Position numbers and translations under genes: made by a program
In this document: positions 48,661-61,400 of the stretch, piece by piece
How positions within the stretch are numbered: position 1 is the first letter of the stretch
Layout of the letters: each line of letters starts with the position of its first letter
From: Acidimicrobiales bacterium
GTDB lineage: Bacteria; Actinomycetota; Acidimicrobiia; Acidimicrobiales; SHLQ01
Direction of reading: 5' to 3'
NCBI GenBank assembly: GCA_020629375.1
Contig: JAHDDK010000015.1
Span: forward strand, 1 to 64,000
DNA length: 64,000 nt
Notes under the pieces: model-generated
The model's database searches: none
Told to the model about the DNA's origin: nothing
The model's input: only the letters and a program-made list of their open reading frames with translations

Positions 48661-50356
48661 TCGATCGACTTACCACTCGCTCTACGGGCCGACCACCGGC
48701 GATCGTGTTCGACTGGCCGATACGAATCTGCTGATCGAGGTCGAAGAGGACCGGTGCGTCGGCGGCGACGAGGCGGTGTTCGGCGGTGGAAAGGTCATCC
48801 GCGAGTCGATGGGGCAGTCACGAGCCACCCGCGCCGACGGCGCCCCCGACCTCGTCATCACCGGAGCGTTGATCCTCGACCATTGGGGTGTCATCAAGGC
48901 CGACATCGGCGTGCGCGATGGACGAATCGTCGGCATTGGTCGGGCGGGCAACCCGGACACCACCGATGGTGTCGACCCGGCACTGGTGATCGGCCCGTCG
49001 ACCGAGATTCTTGCGGGGAACGGCAAGATCGTCACGGCCGGAGCAGTCGACTCGCACGTTCACCTCATCTGTCCGCAGCTGATCGACGAGGCGTTGGCGA
49101 GCGGGATCACGACCATCATCGGTGGGGGCACCGGACCGGCCGAAGGCTCGAAGGCAACCACGGTCACACCCGGCGCCTGGAATCTGCATCGGATGCTCGA
49201 GGCCCTCGATCACGAACCGATCAACATCGCGCTCTTCGGCAAAGGCAACACCGTCTCGACCGAAGCGCTGTGGGAGCAACTCCGGGCTGGAGCCGCCGGT
49301 TTCAAGCTCCACGAAGATTGGGGAACCACTCCGGCCGCCATCGACGCGTGCCTGCGCGTCGCGGACGACTCCGGGGTCCAGGTCGCCATTCACACCGACA
49401 CGCTCAACGAGGCCGGCTACGTCGAGAGCACGCTCGACGCGATCGCCGGACGATCGATCCACACGTTCCACACCGAGGGCGCAGGCGGGGGTCATGCCCC
49501 CGACATCATCACGGTCGCCGCCGAATCGCACATCCTCCCGAGTTCGACCAATCCGACCCGCCCACACACGGTCAACACGGTCGCCGAACACCTCGACATG
49601 TTGATGGTGTGCCATCACCTCAACCCGGCGGTCCCAGAAGACCTGGCATTCGCCGAATCACGCATCCGGCCGTCGACGATCGCAGCCGAGGACGTGCTCC
49701 ACGATCTCGGCGCCATCTCGATGATCGGCTCCGACTCGCAGGCGATGGGACGGATCGGCGAGGTGGTCTTGCGAACGTGGCAGACCGCGCATGTGATGAA
49801 GGCGCGTCGAGGGGTGCTCGAGGGAGACGGAAACGCCGACAACCACCGCGCCCGCCGGTACGTCGCCAAGTACACGATTTGTCCCGCCGTCGCTCACGGG
49901 CTCGCCGACGACGTCGGGTCTGTCGAGGTCGGCAAGCTTGCCGATCTTGTGCTCTGGGACCCGAGGTTCTTTGGTGTGCGACCTCACGTCGTCGTCAAGG
50001 GCGGCATGATCGCCCTTGCGCAGATGGGCGACGCCAACGCCTCGATCCCCACCCCCCAGCCCGAGTACCCGCGGCGCATGTTCGGGGCGGCGCCCGCTGC
50101 CGCCCCGAAGACGTCGATCGCCTGGGTTGCGCAGGCGGCGCTCGACGCCGACCTCGCCTCCGACGTCGCCGTTCGGCGTCCCCTGGTTCCGGTTGCCGAC
50201 ACTCGTTCGGTGTCGAAGGCCGACATGATCAACAACGACACGACACCCTCGATCATGGTCGATCCGGACAGCTTCACCGTCACCGTCGACGGTGAGGTCA
50301 TGACCGAAGCTCCCGCCGAGGTGTTGCCGATGGCCCAGACGTACTTCTTGTTCTGA
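48647..50356 (+). CDS. ureC: Urease subunit alpha UreC
   Basis: The 569-residue catalytic subunit. The amidohydrolase fold begins [18 protein letters not shown]. The carbamylated lysine that bridges two nickel ions is Lys220 in [16 protein letters not shown]. The flap His lies in [21 protein letters not shown] (partly quoted), and [12 protein letters not shown] provides a later conserved region. Length matches the family (about 570). GGAGGAG at 48634-48640 inside ureB is correctly spaced for ATG 48647. All catalytic motifs are intact. Confidence 0.98.
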   Translation: MARIDRSTYHSLYGPTTGDRVRLADTNLLIEVEEDRCVGGDEAVFGGGKVIRESMGQSRATRADGAPDLVITGALILDHWGVIKADIGVRDGRIVGIGRAGNPDTTDGVDPALVIGPSTEILAGNGKIVTAGAVDSHVHLICPQLIDEALASGITTIIGGGTGPAEGSKATTVTPGAWNLHRMLEALDHEPINIALFGKGNTVSTEALWEQLRAGAAGFKLHEDWGTTPAAIDACLRVADDSGVQVAIHTDTLNEAGYVESTLDAIAGRSIHTFHTEGAGGGHAPDIITVAAESHILPSSTNPTRPHTVNTVAEHLDMLMVCHHLNPAVPEDLAFAESRIRPSTIAAEDVLHDLGAISMIGSDSQAMGRIGEVVLRTWQTAHVMKARRGVLEGDGNADNHRARRYVAKYTICPAVAHGLADDVGSVEVGKLADLVLWDPRFFGVRPHVVVKGGMIALAQMGDANASIPTPQPEYPRRMFGAAPAAAPKTSIAWVAQAALDADLASDVAVRRPLVPVADTRSVSKADMINNDTTPSIMVDPDSFTVTVDGEVMTEAPAEVLPMAQTYFLF

Positions 50357-50360
50357 GTCG

Positions 50361-51044
50361 ATGACCAGCACGCTCGCCCTGTTGCTCGCCGACGGACGGT
50401 TCCCGTCGGGTGGCCACGCCCATTCGTCGGGCTGGGAGGCCGCGGCGGCCCAGCGATCGATGGTCGGTGCGGTCGACGTCTTCGAATTTGTCGCCGCCCG
50501 ACTCGACAGCACCGGCGTGCAAGATGCGGCGTTCATTGCGCACGTCATGGCGATGATGGCCGCAGAGTCAACCGACGGCGAGATCGCCCGCATCGATGCC
50601 GAGTACGAGGCTCGAACGACGTCGCCGGCGCAGCGTCAGGCCTCTCGGGCGCAGGGGCGACAATGGGTGCGAGCCGCTGCCGGCGTCCACGACCCCGACC
50701 GTTGGCTACACGATTTACTGACGCTCATCGAACGCCCTCATCTACCGATCGGCTTCGCCGCTGTTGCGCACGCCTGGACGATCGACACCGCCACAGCCGT
50801 ACAACTTCACCTCCATCACCTCGTCACCGGGATCGGCACAGCGGCGGTTCGGCTGCACGGCCTCGACCCCGGCCTGCCAGCACGATTACTTCTTCGCCTC
50901 GCCGACCCGATCGAAGACATCGTCTTGACCAGTGCTCGGTGGTCATCGTCACCGGTCGAGGACCTCCCATCACGCTCCAGTCCACTGCTCGACGTGCTCG
51001 CCGAGCATCACCAGACCTGGGACATGCGACTCTTCCAGTCGTGA
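50361..51044 (+). CDS. ureF: Urease accessory protein UreF
   Basis: A 227-residue helical chaperone that helps UreG and UreD deliver nickel to urease. Characteristic are LALLLADGRFPSGGHAHSSGWEAAA (partly quoted) near the N-terminus and the C-terminal RLADPIEDIVLTSARW. It starts 4 nt after the ureC stop. Identity is supported by position and fold, since the family is weakly conserved. Confidence 0.9.
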   Translation: MTSTLALLLADGRFPSGGHAHSSGWEAAAAQRSMVGAVDVFEFVAARLDSTGVQDAAFIAHVMAMMAAESTDGEIARIDAEYEARTTSPAQRQASRAQGRQWVRAAAGVHDPDRWLHDLLTLIERPHLPIGFAAVAHAWTIDTATAVQLHLHHLVTGIGTAAVRLHGLDPGLPARLLLRLADPIEDIVLTSARWSSSPVEDLPSRSSPLLDVLAEHHQTWDMRLFQS

Positions 51045-51082
51045 CCCGCCCGCCCACCCGCGCACCACGAAAGTGATCGGCC

Positions 51083-51751
51083 ATGCATGACCTCGCCGTC
51101 GGACACGACACCCTCGACCTCGCCCCCGTCACCCCCGGGTCCCGCCCGCTTCGGATCGGGATAGGCGGGCCGGTCGGGTGTGGCAAGACCTCACTTGTCG
51201 CCGCGCTGTGCGCCGCCATGGCCGACCGCCGCTCGTTGGCGGTCGTCACGAACGACATTTTCACCAGCGAAGACGCCGACGCCCTTCGGCGAATGGGCGT
51301 TCTCGCCGACGATCGCATCACTGCAGTCGAGACCGGATGCTGTCCCCACACGGCCATCCGGGACGACATCAGCGCCAACCTCGACGCGATCGAAGCGCTC
51401 GAGATTCGCCACGACGACGTCGAGCTGAGCCTCATCGAGTCGGGCGGCGACAACCTGACGGCGATCTTCAGTCAGGCGCTTGTCGACCGCCAGATCTTCG
51501 TGATCGACACCGCGGGCGGCGACGACATCCCTCGAAAGGGCGGACCCGGGGTGGCGTCAGCCGACCTGTTGATCATCAACAAGGTGGATCTCGCACCGTT
51601 CGTCGGCTCTGACGTCGATCGGATGGTTGCGGACGCGACCGCCGTGCGGGGAGACCGGCCTGTCATCGCGACCTCCGTCACCGTCGAGGATGGCGTCGCG
51701 CCGGTGGTCGAGTGGATCGAACACGAACTGTCGCACTGGTTCGGGGGATGA
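51083..51751 (+). CDS. ureG: Urease accessory GTPase UreG
   Basis: A 222-residue SIMIBI-class GTPase that powers nickel insertion. It has a Walker A motif [15 protein letters not shown] (about residues 28-42), a nickel-binding CPH in [44 protein letters not shown] (partly quoted) and the guanine motif NKVD. All GTPase boxes are intact. The first 20 residues are an extension without known function. Its stop overlaps the ureD start as ATGA. Confidence 0.97.
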   Translation: MHDLAVGHDTLDLAPVTPGSRPLRIGIGGPVGCGKTSLVAALCAAMADRRSLAVVTNDIFTSEDADALRRMGVLADDRITAVETGCCPHTAIRDDISANLDAIEALEIRHDDVELSLIESGGDNLTAIFSQALVDRQIFVIDTAGGDDIPRKGGPGVASADLLIINKVDLAPFVGSDVDRMVADATAVRGDRPVIATSVTVEDGVAPVVEWIEHELSHWFGG

Positions 51752-52482
51752 GGAGCCGAGCCTCGCTCGTCGCCGAGCTCGGCCCGGACGGCTCGACCCG
51801 ATTGTCGAGCGTTCGGTCCGATCCGCCGCTTCTGATCCGATCGACCGTTGCCGGCGTCTTTCTCGTCGGCGGGTCAGCCGGACCGCTCGGAGGGGATGAC
51901 CTTCGGCTCGATGTCGTCGTCGCCGAAGGAGCGTCGTTGTGCATGTCGACGGTTGCCGCGACATTGCTCCAACCCCGGACCGGAGTGTCCCGGATGGTCA
52001 TCTCCGTTGATCTCGGGCCACGTGCGAGCCTCGTGTGGGACCCGCGTCCGGTGATCTCGGTTCGGGGATCCGAACATGTCGCCATCACCACGATCCGCAT
52101 GGCGCACGACGCCCACCTCCTCTGGCGGGAGAGCTTGGTATTCGGGAGGCACGAAGAGGCGAGCGGAACCGTCGATCAATCGACTCGCGTCGAGCGAGAA
52201 GGGAAGGTCGTATACGCCAGCGGAAGTCGACTGGGAACGCCGGTTCGAGGGTTCGCCTCGGCTGCGGGCATGGCCGACATGCGATCGGTCATCACGGAGC
52301 TGTCGGTCGGACCGCACGTGCCCGCCGACGAGGCCGTCGTTCGACTCGGAGTGGATTACGCGTCGTCGGTCGTCGACTTGGCCCCGGGCGTGCGGCTCCG
52401 GACCGACCTCAACCGATACGCGACCGATACCATGATGTGTGCGTCGAGCGTCGGTCCCGATCAGTCGGTGGAGTCGAGATAG
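51748..52482 (+). CDS. ureD: Urease accessory protein UreD (UreH)
   Basis: A 244-residue scaffold for UreF and UreG. Recognisable segments are [46 protein letters not shown] (partly quoted), [17 protein letters not shown] (about residues 92-108) and [20 protein letters not shown] 51748 overlaps ureG by 4 nt, with GGGGG just upstream. The gene ends inside the convergent adhesin gene, a 22-bp tail-to-tail overlap. No ureE is present. Confidence 0.9.
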   Translation: MRSRASLVAELGPDGSTRLSSVRSDPPLLIRSTVAGVFLVGGSAGPLGGDDLRLDVVVAEGASLCMSTVAATLLQPRTGVSRMVISVDLGPRASLVWDPRPVISVRGSEHVAITTIRMAHDAHLLWRESLVFGRHEEASGTVDQSTRVEREGKVVYASGSRLGTPVRGFASAAGMADMRSVITELSVGPHVPADEAVVRLGVDYASSVVDLAPGVRLRTDLNRYATDTMMCASSVGPDQSVESR

Positions 52483-55400
52483 GCCTCGTTCATCTCGGTG
52501 AGATGCGATTCGTCGACGTATCCGGGTCCGCCGGGCGTCTCGATCTTGCGGAATCGGCGACCCCGCCGACGTCGTGGCCGACCGGAGGTCCAGATCATGT
52601 CCGCGTCATGGCGAATCTCGAACGGTCGGTCGGGTTCACCGCGGCGAGTGTGCACGAGAACCTGCTGTCCGGCAGCGACGTTGGTCATGACCATCACCGC
52701 ACCGCCGGGCAAGAACCAGGTGATGATGACGCCGAAGAGGATCAACCACAGGCCTGCACCGACGGCGAGTTCGGGCGGGATCTCGAGCGAGCTCACGGCT
52801 CCTGCGAAACCGGACGTGATCTCGCCGATCTGAATCGGTGCCGCGGAAATCGATTCATCGTCGGCCTCGGCGATGATCGGTTCTTGCGGCTCGGGCGTGT
52901 CCACCTCGAGCAGGTCGATGGCTTGCTCGGTGAGGACCTCGCCGGATACTTCGATCGACACCTGTGCCGACCGTTCGCTGCCGAACGCGTCAGCGATCGT
53001 GTAGACGAAGCGATCCGAACCGACGAAGTCGTCGTCGGGCACGTAGCGAACGAGATCGTTGGCCAGCACCGACACCGTTCCGTTGATGGCCCGGCCGACG
53101 CTCAACGAGATCCCGTCGGTGTTGAACTCGTCGTTCTCCAAGACGTCGAACTCGGCCGCCACGTTCTCGATCGTGCGGAATCGGTCGTCGTTCGCGACGA
53201 GGGTCGGATTGCCGACGAAGACGATGACCTGAGCCGAAGACCGCCCGCCGTCGGCGTTTTCGATGACGTAGGTGAAGCTCGACTCGCCGGTGAAGCCCTC
53301 GCTCGGCCGGAAGGTCAGAGCACGTTGGTTGCTCGTGATTTCGACCCGGCCGCCGGATGGCTGCGTGACTCGCACGATCCGAAGGGCGTCACCGTCGTCG
53401 TTGGCGAGCACCGACAAGACTCTCGACTCGCCGAACTGGACGACATAGCTGTCGCCCGTGGCCACGGGGTTGACAAACGCCAGCACCACGGGGTCGACGA
53501 AGACCGAGAAGCTCTGGCGCGAGCTCAGCGCCGGTGACCCGTTGTCGGTCACTTCGACGGTGAAGTCGAGCGTCCGGCCACCATGGGCTTCATCAGGCGT
53601 CCAGCGTACGAGTCCGGTCGAGGGGTTGATCGTCGCTCCCTCGGGGAAGTCGACCAGCCGGTACTGCAGGGTGTTCCGTGGACGGTCGGGGTCGCTCGCT
53701 GCCAGACCGACCGTGAAGTCCGTGTCGACCGATGCTCGACCGTCGGGTACCGCTGCCAGCACGGGCGACTGATTGACTTCTCGTACCGTGATTCGGACGG
53801 TCGAGGTGACCGTTATCGCATCCGAACGGACGTCTCGGACGACGACATCGAACGTGTACGACGCGGGTCCTTGCGTTTCGGCTGGGGTCCATCGGATCTG
53901 ACCGGTGACCGCGTCGATCTGTGCACCGCCAGGTTGGCCGCTCAACGAATACGACAACAGATCCCCATCGGGGTCGACGGCGATGACCGGCAGCCGGAGC
54001 GAGGTGCCCTCATTGATGGTCTGGCGTGCGACGGGAGTGATCGAGGGTGCACGATTCTGGTCTTCTACCTTCAGCTCAACCGTAATTGTGTCTGTGCCGC
54101 CTCGCCCGTCCGACACGGTGAGTTCGACGGCGTACGGCGAGTCGTCGCTGGCGGTGAAGGGGAGGCGACCGGTCACGATTCCGGTGCTCGGATCGATCTC
54201 GAGGCCAGGAGGAAGGCCGGTTGCGGTCCACGACAACGTGTCTGCAGGGACGTCGATGTCGCGAGCAATGAAGAACAGCGAGACGTCGTCGTTTTCTCGA
54301 ACGGTCACTTCGGTCTCGGACTCGATCACCGGATCGACGTTGATCTCGTTCACCGTCACGACGAACGATGTCGATGCCACGGCGCCAGCATCGTCGGTCA
54401 CGGTCGCGGTGACCGTGTAAGCGCCCGGCCCGTCGGCTTCGGTCGGAGTCCACTCGAGCGCACCGGTCTCGGGATCGACAGCGGCGCCTTCGGGTAGTCC
54501 ACTCGCGGCAAAGGTAAGGGTGTTCGCCGGCAGATCTGGATCGACGGCCTGGAGCAGCAGCGAGACCGTATCGAATTCGTTCACGGTCACATCGGGGACG
54601 AAGGCGATCGTCGGCGGGTCGTTGACCTCCAACGCCTCGAGGATGAAGTTCTGCGTCGACGACCCGAGCGCCTCGTCGCTGATCGTCAGCGCGACCTCGT
54701 GGACCGACGGTGCCGTGGCCTCATCGGGTGTCCACACGATCTCGCCGGTGGAGGTGTCGAGTGTTGCGGTGTCGGGCAGGCCGGTCGCGCTGAAGGTCAT
54801 CGTGTTGGCCGGAAGGTCGATGTCGACGAACGACGGGGAGATCGTCACGGTCTCGAATTCGTTGACGGGGGTGTCCGAGATCGGGTCGAGCGTCGGGTCG
54901 GCGTTGACTTCGGCAACTTCGATCGTGACTGGTCGGGTGGCGGAGAGACTCGGAACGCCATCGTCGGTCGACGTGATGGTCACGATGGTCGTCGACGGGC
55001 CGTCCACCTCGTCGGTTTGCCATTCGAACACGCCAGTCGCGGGGTCGAAGGTCGCTCCGTCGGGGATTCCGGTGGCCGACAGGGTGAGTTCGTTCGGCGG
55101 GAGATCGGGGTCGCGGTCGATCACCACGAACCGGACGAGGCCTCCTTCGTCGACGAGCTGTGGTTCGATCGGATCGATCGTCGGATTCTGATTGGTGTCG
55201 GTGATCGTCCAGGCGATCGTCTCCTGGACACCGCCCACACCATCCGTGACGGACACGACCACCGTGTACGGCGATGCTGCACCTGCGGTGTTCGCGATCG
55301 TGCCGGAGATCTCTCCGGTCACCGAATCGATCGCGAGGCCTGGAGGCAGGCCGGTGGCGGTCCATTCCAACGTGTTCGTCGGGATGTCTACATCCGTCAC

Positions 55401-58400
55401 GATCGGGCTGATGGAGACGGTCGAGCCCTCACCCGAGAGCTGATCACCGATGGGATCCAGCTGGGGGATCTCATTGACCTCGGTGACATCGATGGTGAAT
55501 GTCGTCGAATCGCTGAGCGTCGGTGATCCATTGTCGGTGGCCACGATTGTCACCGTGAACGAACCCGGTCCGTGTTCCTCGGTGGGTGTCCACTCGAATA
55601 GGCCAGTGCCGGGATCGAGGGTGGCTCCCGGAGGAAGAGACGGGGCGCTGAACGACACCGTGTTGGCTGGCAAGTCCGGGTCAGATGCGGTGGCGGTGAA
55701 GGTCACGGTCGTCAGCTCGTCGATCACCTTGCTCGGGATCGGGTCGATCACGGGTGGGCGGTTGACGTCGGTGATGACCCACAGCCACGACTGGATGTCC
55801 GACCCTCGGAATCCGTCGGAGACAGTCACCACGGTGGAATACGACGGCTGGACACCAGCCGTCGGCGAAACGGTCCCAGAGATCGTGCCGGTCGTTGGGT
55901 CGATGGCGAGACCAGGAGGGAGGCCGGTCGCCGTCCACGCCAGTGTGTCGCCATCGAGGTCGGTTGCGGGGAGACCGAGGGTCACCGGACCGCCCTCGGG
56001 GTCGGCCTGGCCGGTCACGAGGAGATCGAAGGTCGGGGCCTGATTCGTTCGTTCGGTGGGGGAGAGTTCGGAGGTGTCGCCGGTCCGGCCGAAGTCGTCG
56101 AGGCCGGTCGCTGTGGCGCTCAGGAGGTCGCCGGGGTCCGCACTGAAGACCGCCACGAAGTCTTCGGAGCCGGCGCCGGAATGCACGACGTTGACACTGG
56201 TCACGAACCGCTCGGCCTCGCCATGTCCCGTCGGGTCGGTCGAGCTGTTGTCGAAGAATTCGATTCGGTAGGTGCCCGCCGGGGCGTCGAGACTGAACTC
56301 GGCGGTCACGAGCGTGCCCGACAAATTCAGTGTCTCGAGGACAGGGTGGTTGGGCACGCCATCGGTGTCTCCTGGATCGTTGGCCGTGACGCCATCGTCA
56401 TCCCAATCGATCGCCAGGCCGCCGTTGTTTGCGATGGCGTTGCCGACGACTGCGCCGCCTCCGTCGATCGAGACGCCATCGCCGTCGTTGTAGCGGATCG
56501 TGTTCGCGCTTCCCGGCGCGAGGCCGCCGATCTGCGAGTCGGGCGAGTCGATGAGTACGACGCCGTGACCCGAGTTCGGTGCGGGATCGCCGAACGCATC
56601 GACGCCGATGTCGTTGGCGTAGACGCTTGCGATCGACGACTCGATGGTGATCGCGTCGGCGTCGTTGCCGCTGATCAGGTTGCCGTCGACGGCGACCTTC
56701 TGGCTTCGTTCGACGACGAGTGCAGGGCTCGTCCCCGCCGTGCTTCGACCATCGGTGCCGACGCCGATTCGGTTGTCGGAGACGACGACGCCGGCAGAGT
56801 CTGCGACTCGGACGCCATGGTTGCCAGTTGCGAAGACGACGTTGGCGTCAATCGAAGAAGCCGTCACGGACTCGACTTGAATTCCGCTGATTTGGGAAAA
56901 TGCGACAAGACCGTCGATGTCGGTGTTCACGAGGTTGCCGCGAATCAGGTGGCCGCTGCCGCCCTGCATTCGGATCGAACCGCCCGCATCGCCGAATACG
57001 TTCCGATTGATTGGGTCGGATCCGCCGATCGTGATGTCGTCACCACTGGCCAGAATCGAGTTCCACACGATGGGTTGTGCGTTGCGCCCGGTCCCATCGA
57101 GCCCGAACCACGAGCTCGTGACCGTGGAGCCGGAGCCGCCCGCAGTGATCGAGATGGCTTGAGCCGGACCGTTGGCGAAGATCAAGCCCGACACCTCGGT
57201 CGGGGAGGACACCGAGAGCATGGGCAAGCTCGGCTGCGAGGTTCCGTCGATGAGGATCACGGGTTGGCCGTTGAACGACGCGAGCTCGGGGTTGGTGTTG
57301 GGTCGGAACCCGTCCTGTGTTGTGCCGTCGATCGCCGTCGTGCCGGAGGCCCGAAGATTCGCAGTCGAGGCGATCGTGAACACGCCGGTATTCACGTCAT
57401 AGCCCGGGTCGTTGGTCGGGATGGCGAACTCGACCCGATCGAGACTCGAGTTCGTGTCGTTCGTCTCGTCGAGGGCGGCGCGCAGCGAGCACTCAGGAAG
57501 GCCCGCCGCATTGGTTCCGCCGGTGTCACATCGATCGTCTCCCGGCGTCAAATCCGGAAGGTCGCTCGTCGAGTTGACCAACGCCGTCGTTCGAGCGGTC
57601 GTCTGATACACGTTGGAGAACTCGGAGGTCGAGATGGGGTCGCCGTTTCCGTCGAGCGTGGTGGCGGTCAACGTGATGCGGTCGCCGGGGTTTGCGGGGA
57701 ACACGAGCACAATCTCCTCGGTTCCGCCGTCGTGGCCGATCACCGTCGAGGACAACGGGAAGCGACCTTCGCCGTGGCCCGACGGATCGGGCGTGAGTGT
57801 GATGTGGCCGTCGATCCGGCGGTCGCCAGCTTCGCCGTGGATCTGGACGACCAGCCGTGCCACGCCGCCCGATGCCTCGGCGCTGATGATCTCGGGATGA
57901 TCGACGACGCCATCGCCGACGGCGTTCGGGGTCACGCCGTTGACACCGATATCGATGCCGAGCGCGTTGTTCGAAAAAATCGAGTTGCCGATGATCGCCG
58001 TCGAGGCGCCAGCCTGGACGTTGACACCATCTCCGTTGTTGTACGCAATCGTGTTGCCAGCTGCGGGATCAGTGCCACCGATGGTGATCAGGGCGGTGCT
58101 CTGAACTCGAATACCTTGGCCACCGTTGCGAATCGCTGTCGTCCCGTCGAGGGCCGGGCCGACGATATTCGCTTGGATCGTCGGTCCGATCGCACTGAGC
58201 GTGCCGACAATGATCCCGTGCTGGCGGTTGCCCGAGATGAGGTTCTCTTCCACGAGGGTTCGTGCGGATGATCCGGTGATGCTGATCCCGTAGGTCTGTA
58301 CATCGGTGCGGATCGTGCCACTTGGGTCGGTACCCACTCGATTGTTCGAAATGACGACGTCGGTCGCCGCTCCCAGGGTTCGGATACCGGTCGTGCCGTC

Positions 58401-61400
58401 GACGGCGATGGTGTTGGTGTCGATCGCCGATGTGCCGCCGACCACGACCCGATCACCCGAGACGTCGATGCCGAAGTTGGTCGGGGCGGAGTTGACCAGG
58501 TCCGGTCGAAATCCGACCCAATTGCACCGTGCGACCGTGTCGTCGCCGGTCACGACGAGCGCCGCCGAGTCTGAGCCCATGAGGGCAAGCCCGGAAATCT
58601 CCGAGTTCGCCCCGCCGATTTGGAGGATCGGCCCAGTCGTGTCGGCACCGTTGATCAAGACGGTCAGGGTGTGGATGCCATCGGTGGCACAGGTGGAACC
58701 GCTCTGCGAGTCACCGACAATCGCAATCGTGTCGTTTGTGCTCGGCAGCGGCGAGCCGGGACGAATGCGCCAGTAGCCGGGTGTGCGATAGCCGAGATCG
58801 GTGGTCGGGATCTCGAACTCGATCGTGTCGACAGCTTGTGTGGCGTTGGCCTCCTCGAGTGCTGCGCGAAGCGTGCACTCGATCGCTCCTCCGGCGATTG
58901 TCTGCCCCGTCGAACAAAGGCCATCGCCAGGAGCGAGGTCGCTTTGATCGGTCGTCGAGTTGACGACGACCGTCGAGGCGACATCGAGATCGAGAATCCA
59001 GATCGCGCCGCCATCCGCGACGGCATCCGAGTCTCGACTGGCGCCCACCGCCATCCCGATAGTGCCGTCGCCGTCGAGGTCGCCGATACCGGCGATGCCC
59101 GCGCCAAAGCGGTCGCCGTCGTCGAGGGGATCCACGAGCCCTCCGAAGCCGGAGGCGATGATCTGCTCTCCTGCACTCGATCCGCTCGGGTCGAGCGAGA
59201 TGAGCATGACGCCGCCACGATCAACGCCGTTCGCGTCGGCGGCGGGCACGCCGACGAGAAGGTCGACGGTGCCGTCTCGGTTCACGTCGCCGACGGCGCC
59301 GAGAGCAGTTCCAAAGCGGAGGTCGTCGGCGAGACCGGTGCTCAGGCCACCGCTCGTCTCGGAGAGGGTCTCGACCGCGGACAGCGATCCGCCATTCAGC
59401 TCGACGATGTGGATGGCACCTCGATCGATGCCGCCATCATCGGCTCCAGGCGCCCCGATGGCGAGCTCTGGATCGCCGTCGCCGTCGAGGTCGCCGACGA
59501 CGGCGATCGCCGAGCCGAACTGGTCGTCGTCGTCGAGCCCAACGTTCAGGCCATTCCCGGAGCCGAACCGAGTTGCGGCGTTGAGACGCCCATCGTGGTG
59601 GATGTCCAGCACGAAGATGGCCCCGCGGTCGGTGCCGCCGTCGTCGCCGCCTGGTGCACCGACGATCGCCTCGGGAAGGCCGTTGCCGTCGGCGTCGGCA
59701 GCGATGTCGATCGCCGAACCAAAGCGGTCGCCGTCGTCGATAGGGAGCCCACTCGTGGTCGACGACAAGCGGACGTCCTCGGCGAGCGAACCGTCCGGCC
59801 GAAGCGAGAGCACGAAGATTGCGCCGCGGTCAGGGCCGCCATCGCTGTGACCTGGTGCGCCGACGAGCAGTTCGATCGTTCCGTCGTCGTTGAGGTCACC
59901 AGCGCGGACGATCGCCGCACCGAAGTTCGACTGGCTCGGCAACGGCGTGTCGAGCTCAGCCGAACCAATCGTGCTCTGGGCACGAACCGAGCCGTCGGGG
60001 CGCATCAACAAGATGTGCACGCGACCACGATCGATGGCACCGTCGTCCGCGCCTGGCGCGCCGACCGCGAGGTCGATGGTTCCATCGCCGTCCAGATCAC
60101 CGATCGGGGTGACGTCGCTGCCGAACATGTCGCCGAGTTGCGGAGCCGAGGCCAGGTCGCCGGTATCGCCTGCGATCCGGCGTTCGTCGACGATCGGTGT
60201 CGACGCAGGCGTGGTCGCAAGGTCGAGGTAGTCCGCCTCGCCGTCTCGATCGACGTCGCGAGCATCGACTGGGGATCCGTCGTTGTTGGGGTCGGCCGTT
60301 TCGCCTGCCGTGCCGACGGCATCGTCGTCATCGTTCGCATCGAAGGCGTTCGCGGAGCCGTCCCCGTCCGAATCGGGCGAGGGGGTGGTGGCCGGATCGA
60401 AGTCGGCGTCTGGGTTGAGGTCTTCGGCGCTGTCCCAGAGGCCGTCACCGTCGGTGTCGATACAAGCCGCGTCCCATCCAGGGGTCGCAGCGTCGAGGAA
60501 TGTGGCCAACGCCGACGTTCCGGCGACGAGGCAGCGGTTCTGCTCGAGGGACAGCTCGACCAACGAGGCTGAGGAGTCGAGCCCTTCGGGAACACGCCCG
60601 CCGAGGTCGTTGCCTGCGAGACGCAAATCGGTCAGACCCGCGAGCTCGCCGAACACGGAGGTGAGGGATCCGACACGATTGGTTCGCTCGAGATCGAGGA
60701 CTCGAAGGGACGTGCGGTCGTCGATCCACGAGGGGATCGGTCCGGCGTCGAGATCGTTGTCGCCGAGATCGAACACCTCGAGAGCGACGAGTTGATCGAG
60801 CTCGGCCGGAATGGGGCCGGTCAGGTCATTGTCGCCGAGGTCGAGTATCCGTAGCGAGGTGAGGTCGCCGAGTTCGCTCGGAATCGGACTGATGATCGAG
60901 AGTCCGTGCAGCTCGAGACGTTCGAGGCTGGTGAGCGCCAGCAGATCGGGGTCGAACGGTGACGGGTCGAACGAATTCGCCGACAGATCGAGTTCGATCA
61001 AGCCGGGCATCGAGGCGAACGGTGGGTAGGCGCCGTCGATCGCATTGCGACCGACATCGAGATGCGTTAGCTGCGTGAGGTTTGTGAGCTCTGCCGGGAG
61101 CGGCCCGACGAGTCCGTTGTCGTCGAGTTCGACACGGGTCACGACTCCGCCGTCGACGGTCACCCCGTGCCATTGATCGGGGCTCGACGTCATCCAGTTG
61201 GTTGACGTCGTCCAGTTCGCACCTGCGGTCGACTCGTAGAGCCGGACGAGGGCTCCGCACTCGAGCTGAGAGATGACGGCCTGGTCGACCCCGCAGTCGA
61301 AACCGACGGTGTTCACGGGGTCGAGGTAGTCCGGCGTGCCGTCGCCGTCGGTGTCCGGGCCTGGGTTGGTTGCCGGGTCGTTGTCGGCGTCAGCGTTCTC

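Noticed and set aside
58985..60150. Periodic near-repeats in the adhesin gene that could suggest a repeat array or CRISPR
   Set aside because: The repeats encode FG-GAP blades with about 190-bp spacing, diverge in sequence and stay in frame, so they are protein repeats.
56181..60572. Two long plus-strand open frames (696 and 650 codons) opposite the giant adhesin
   Set aside because: Biased composition (Arg, Val, Asp) without domains; they mirror the repeats of the minus-strand adhesin.
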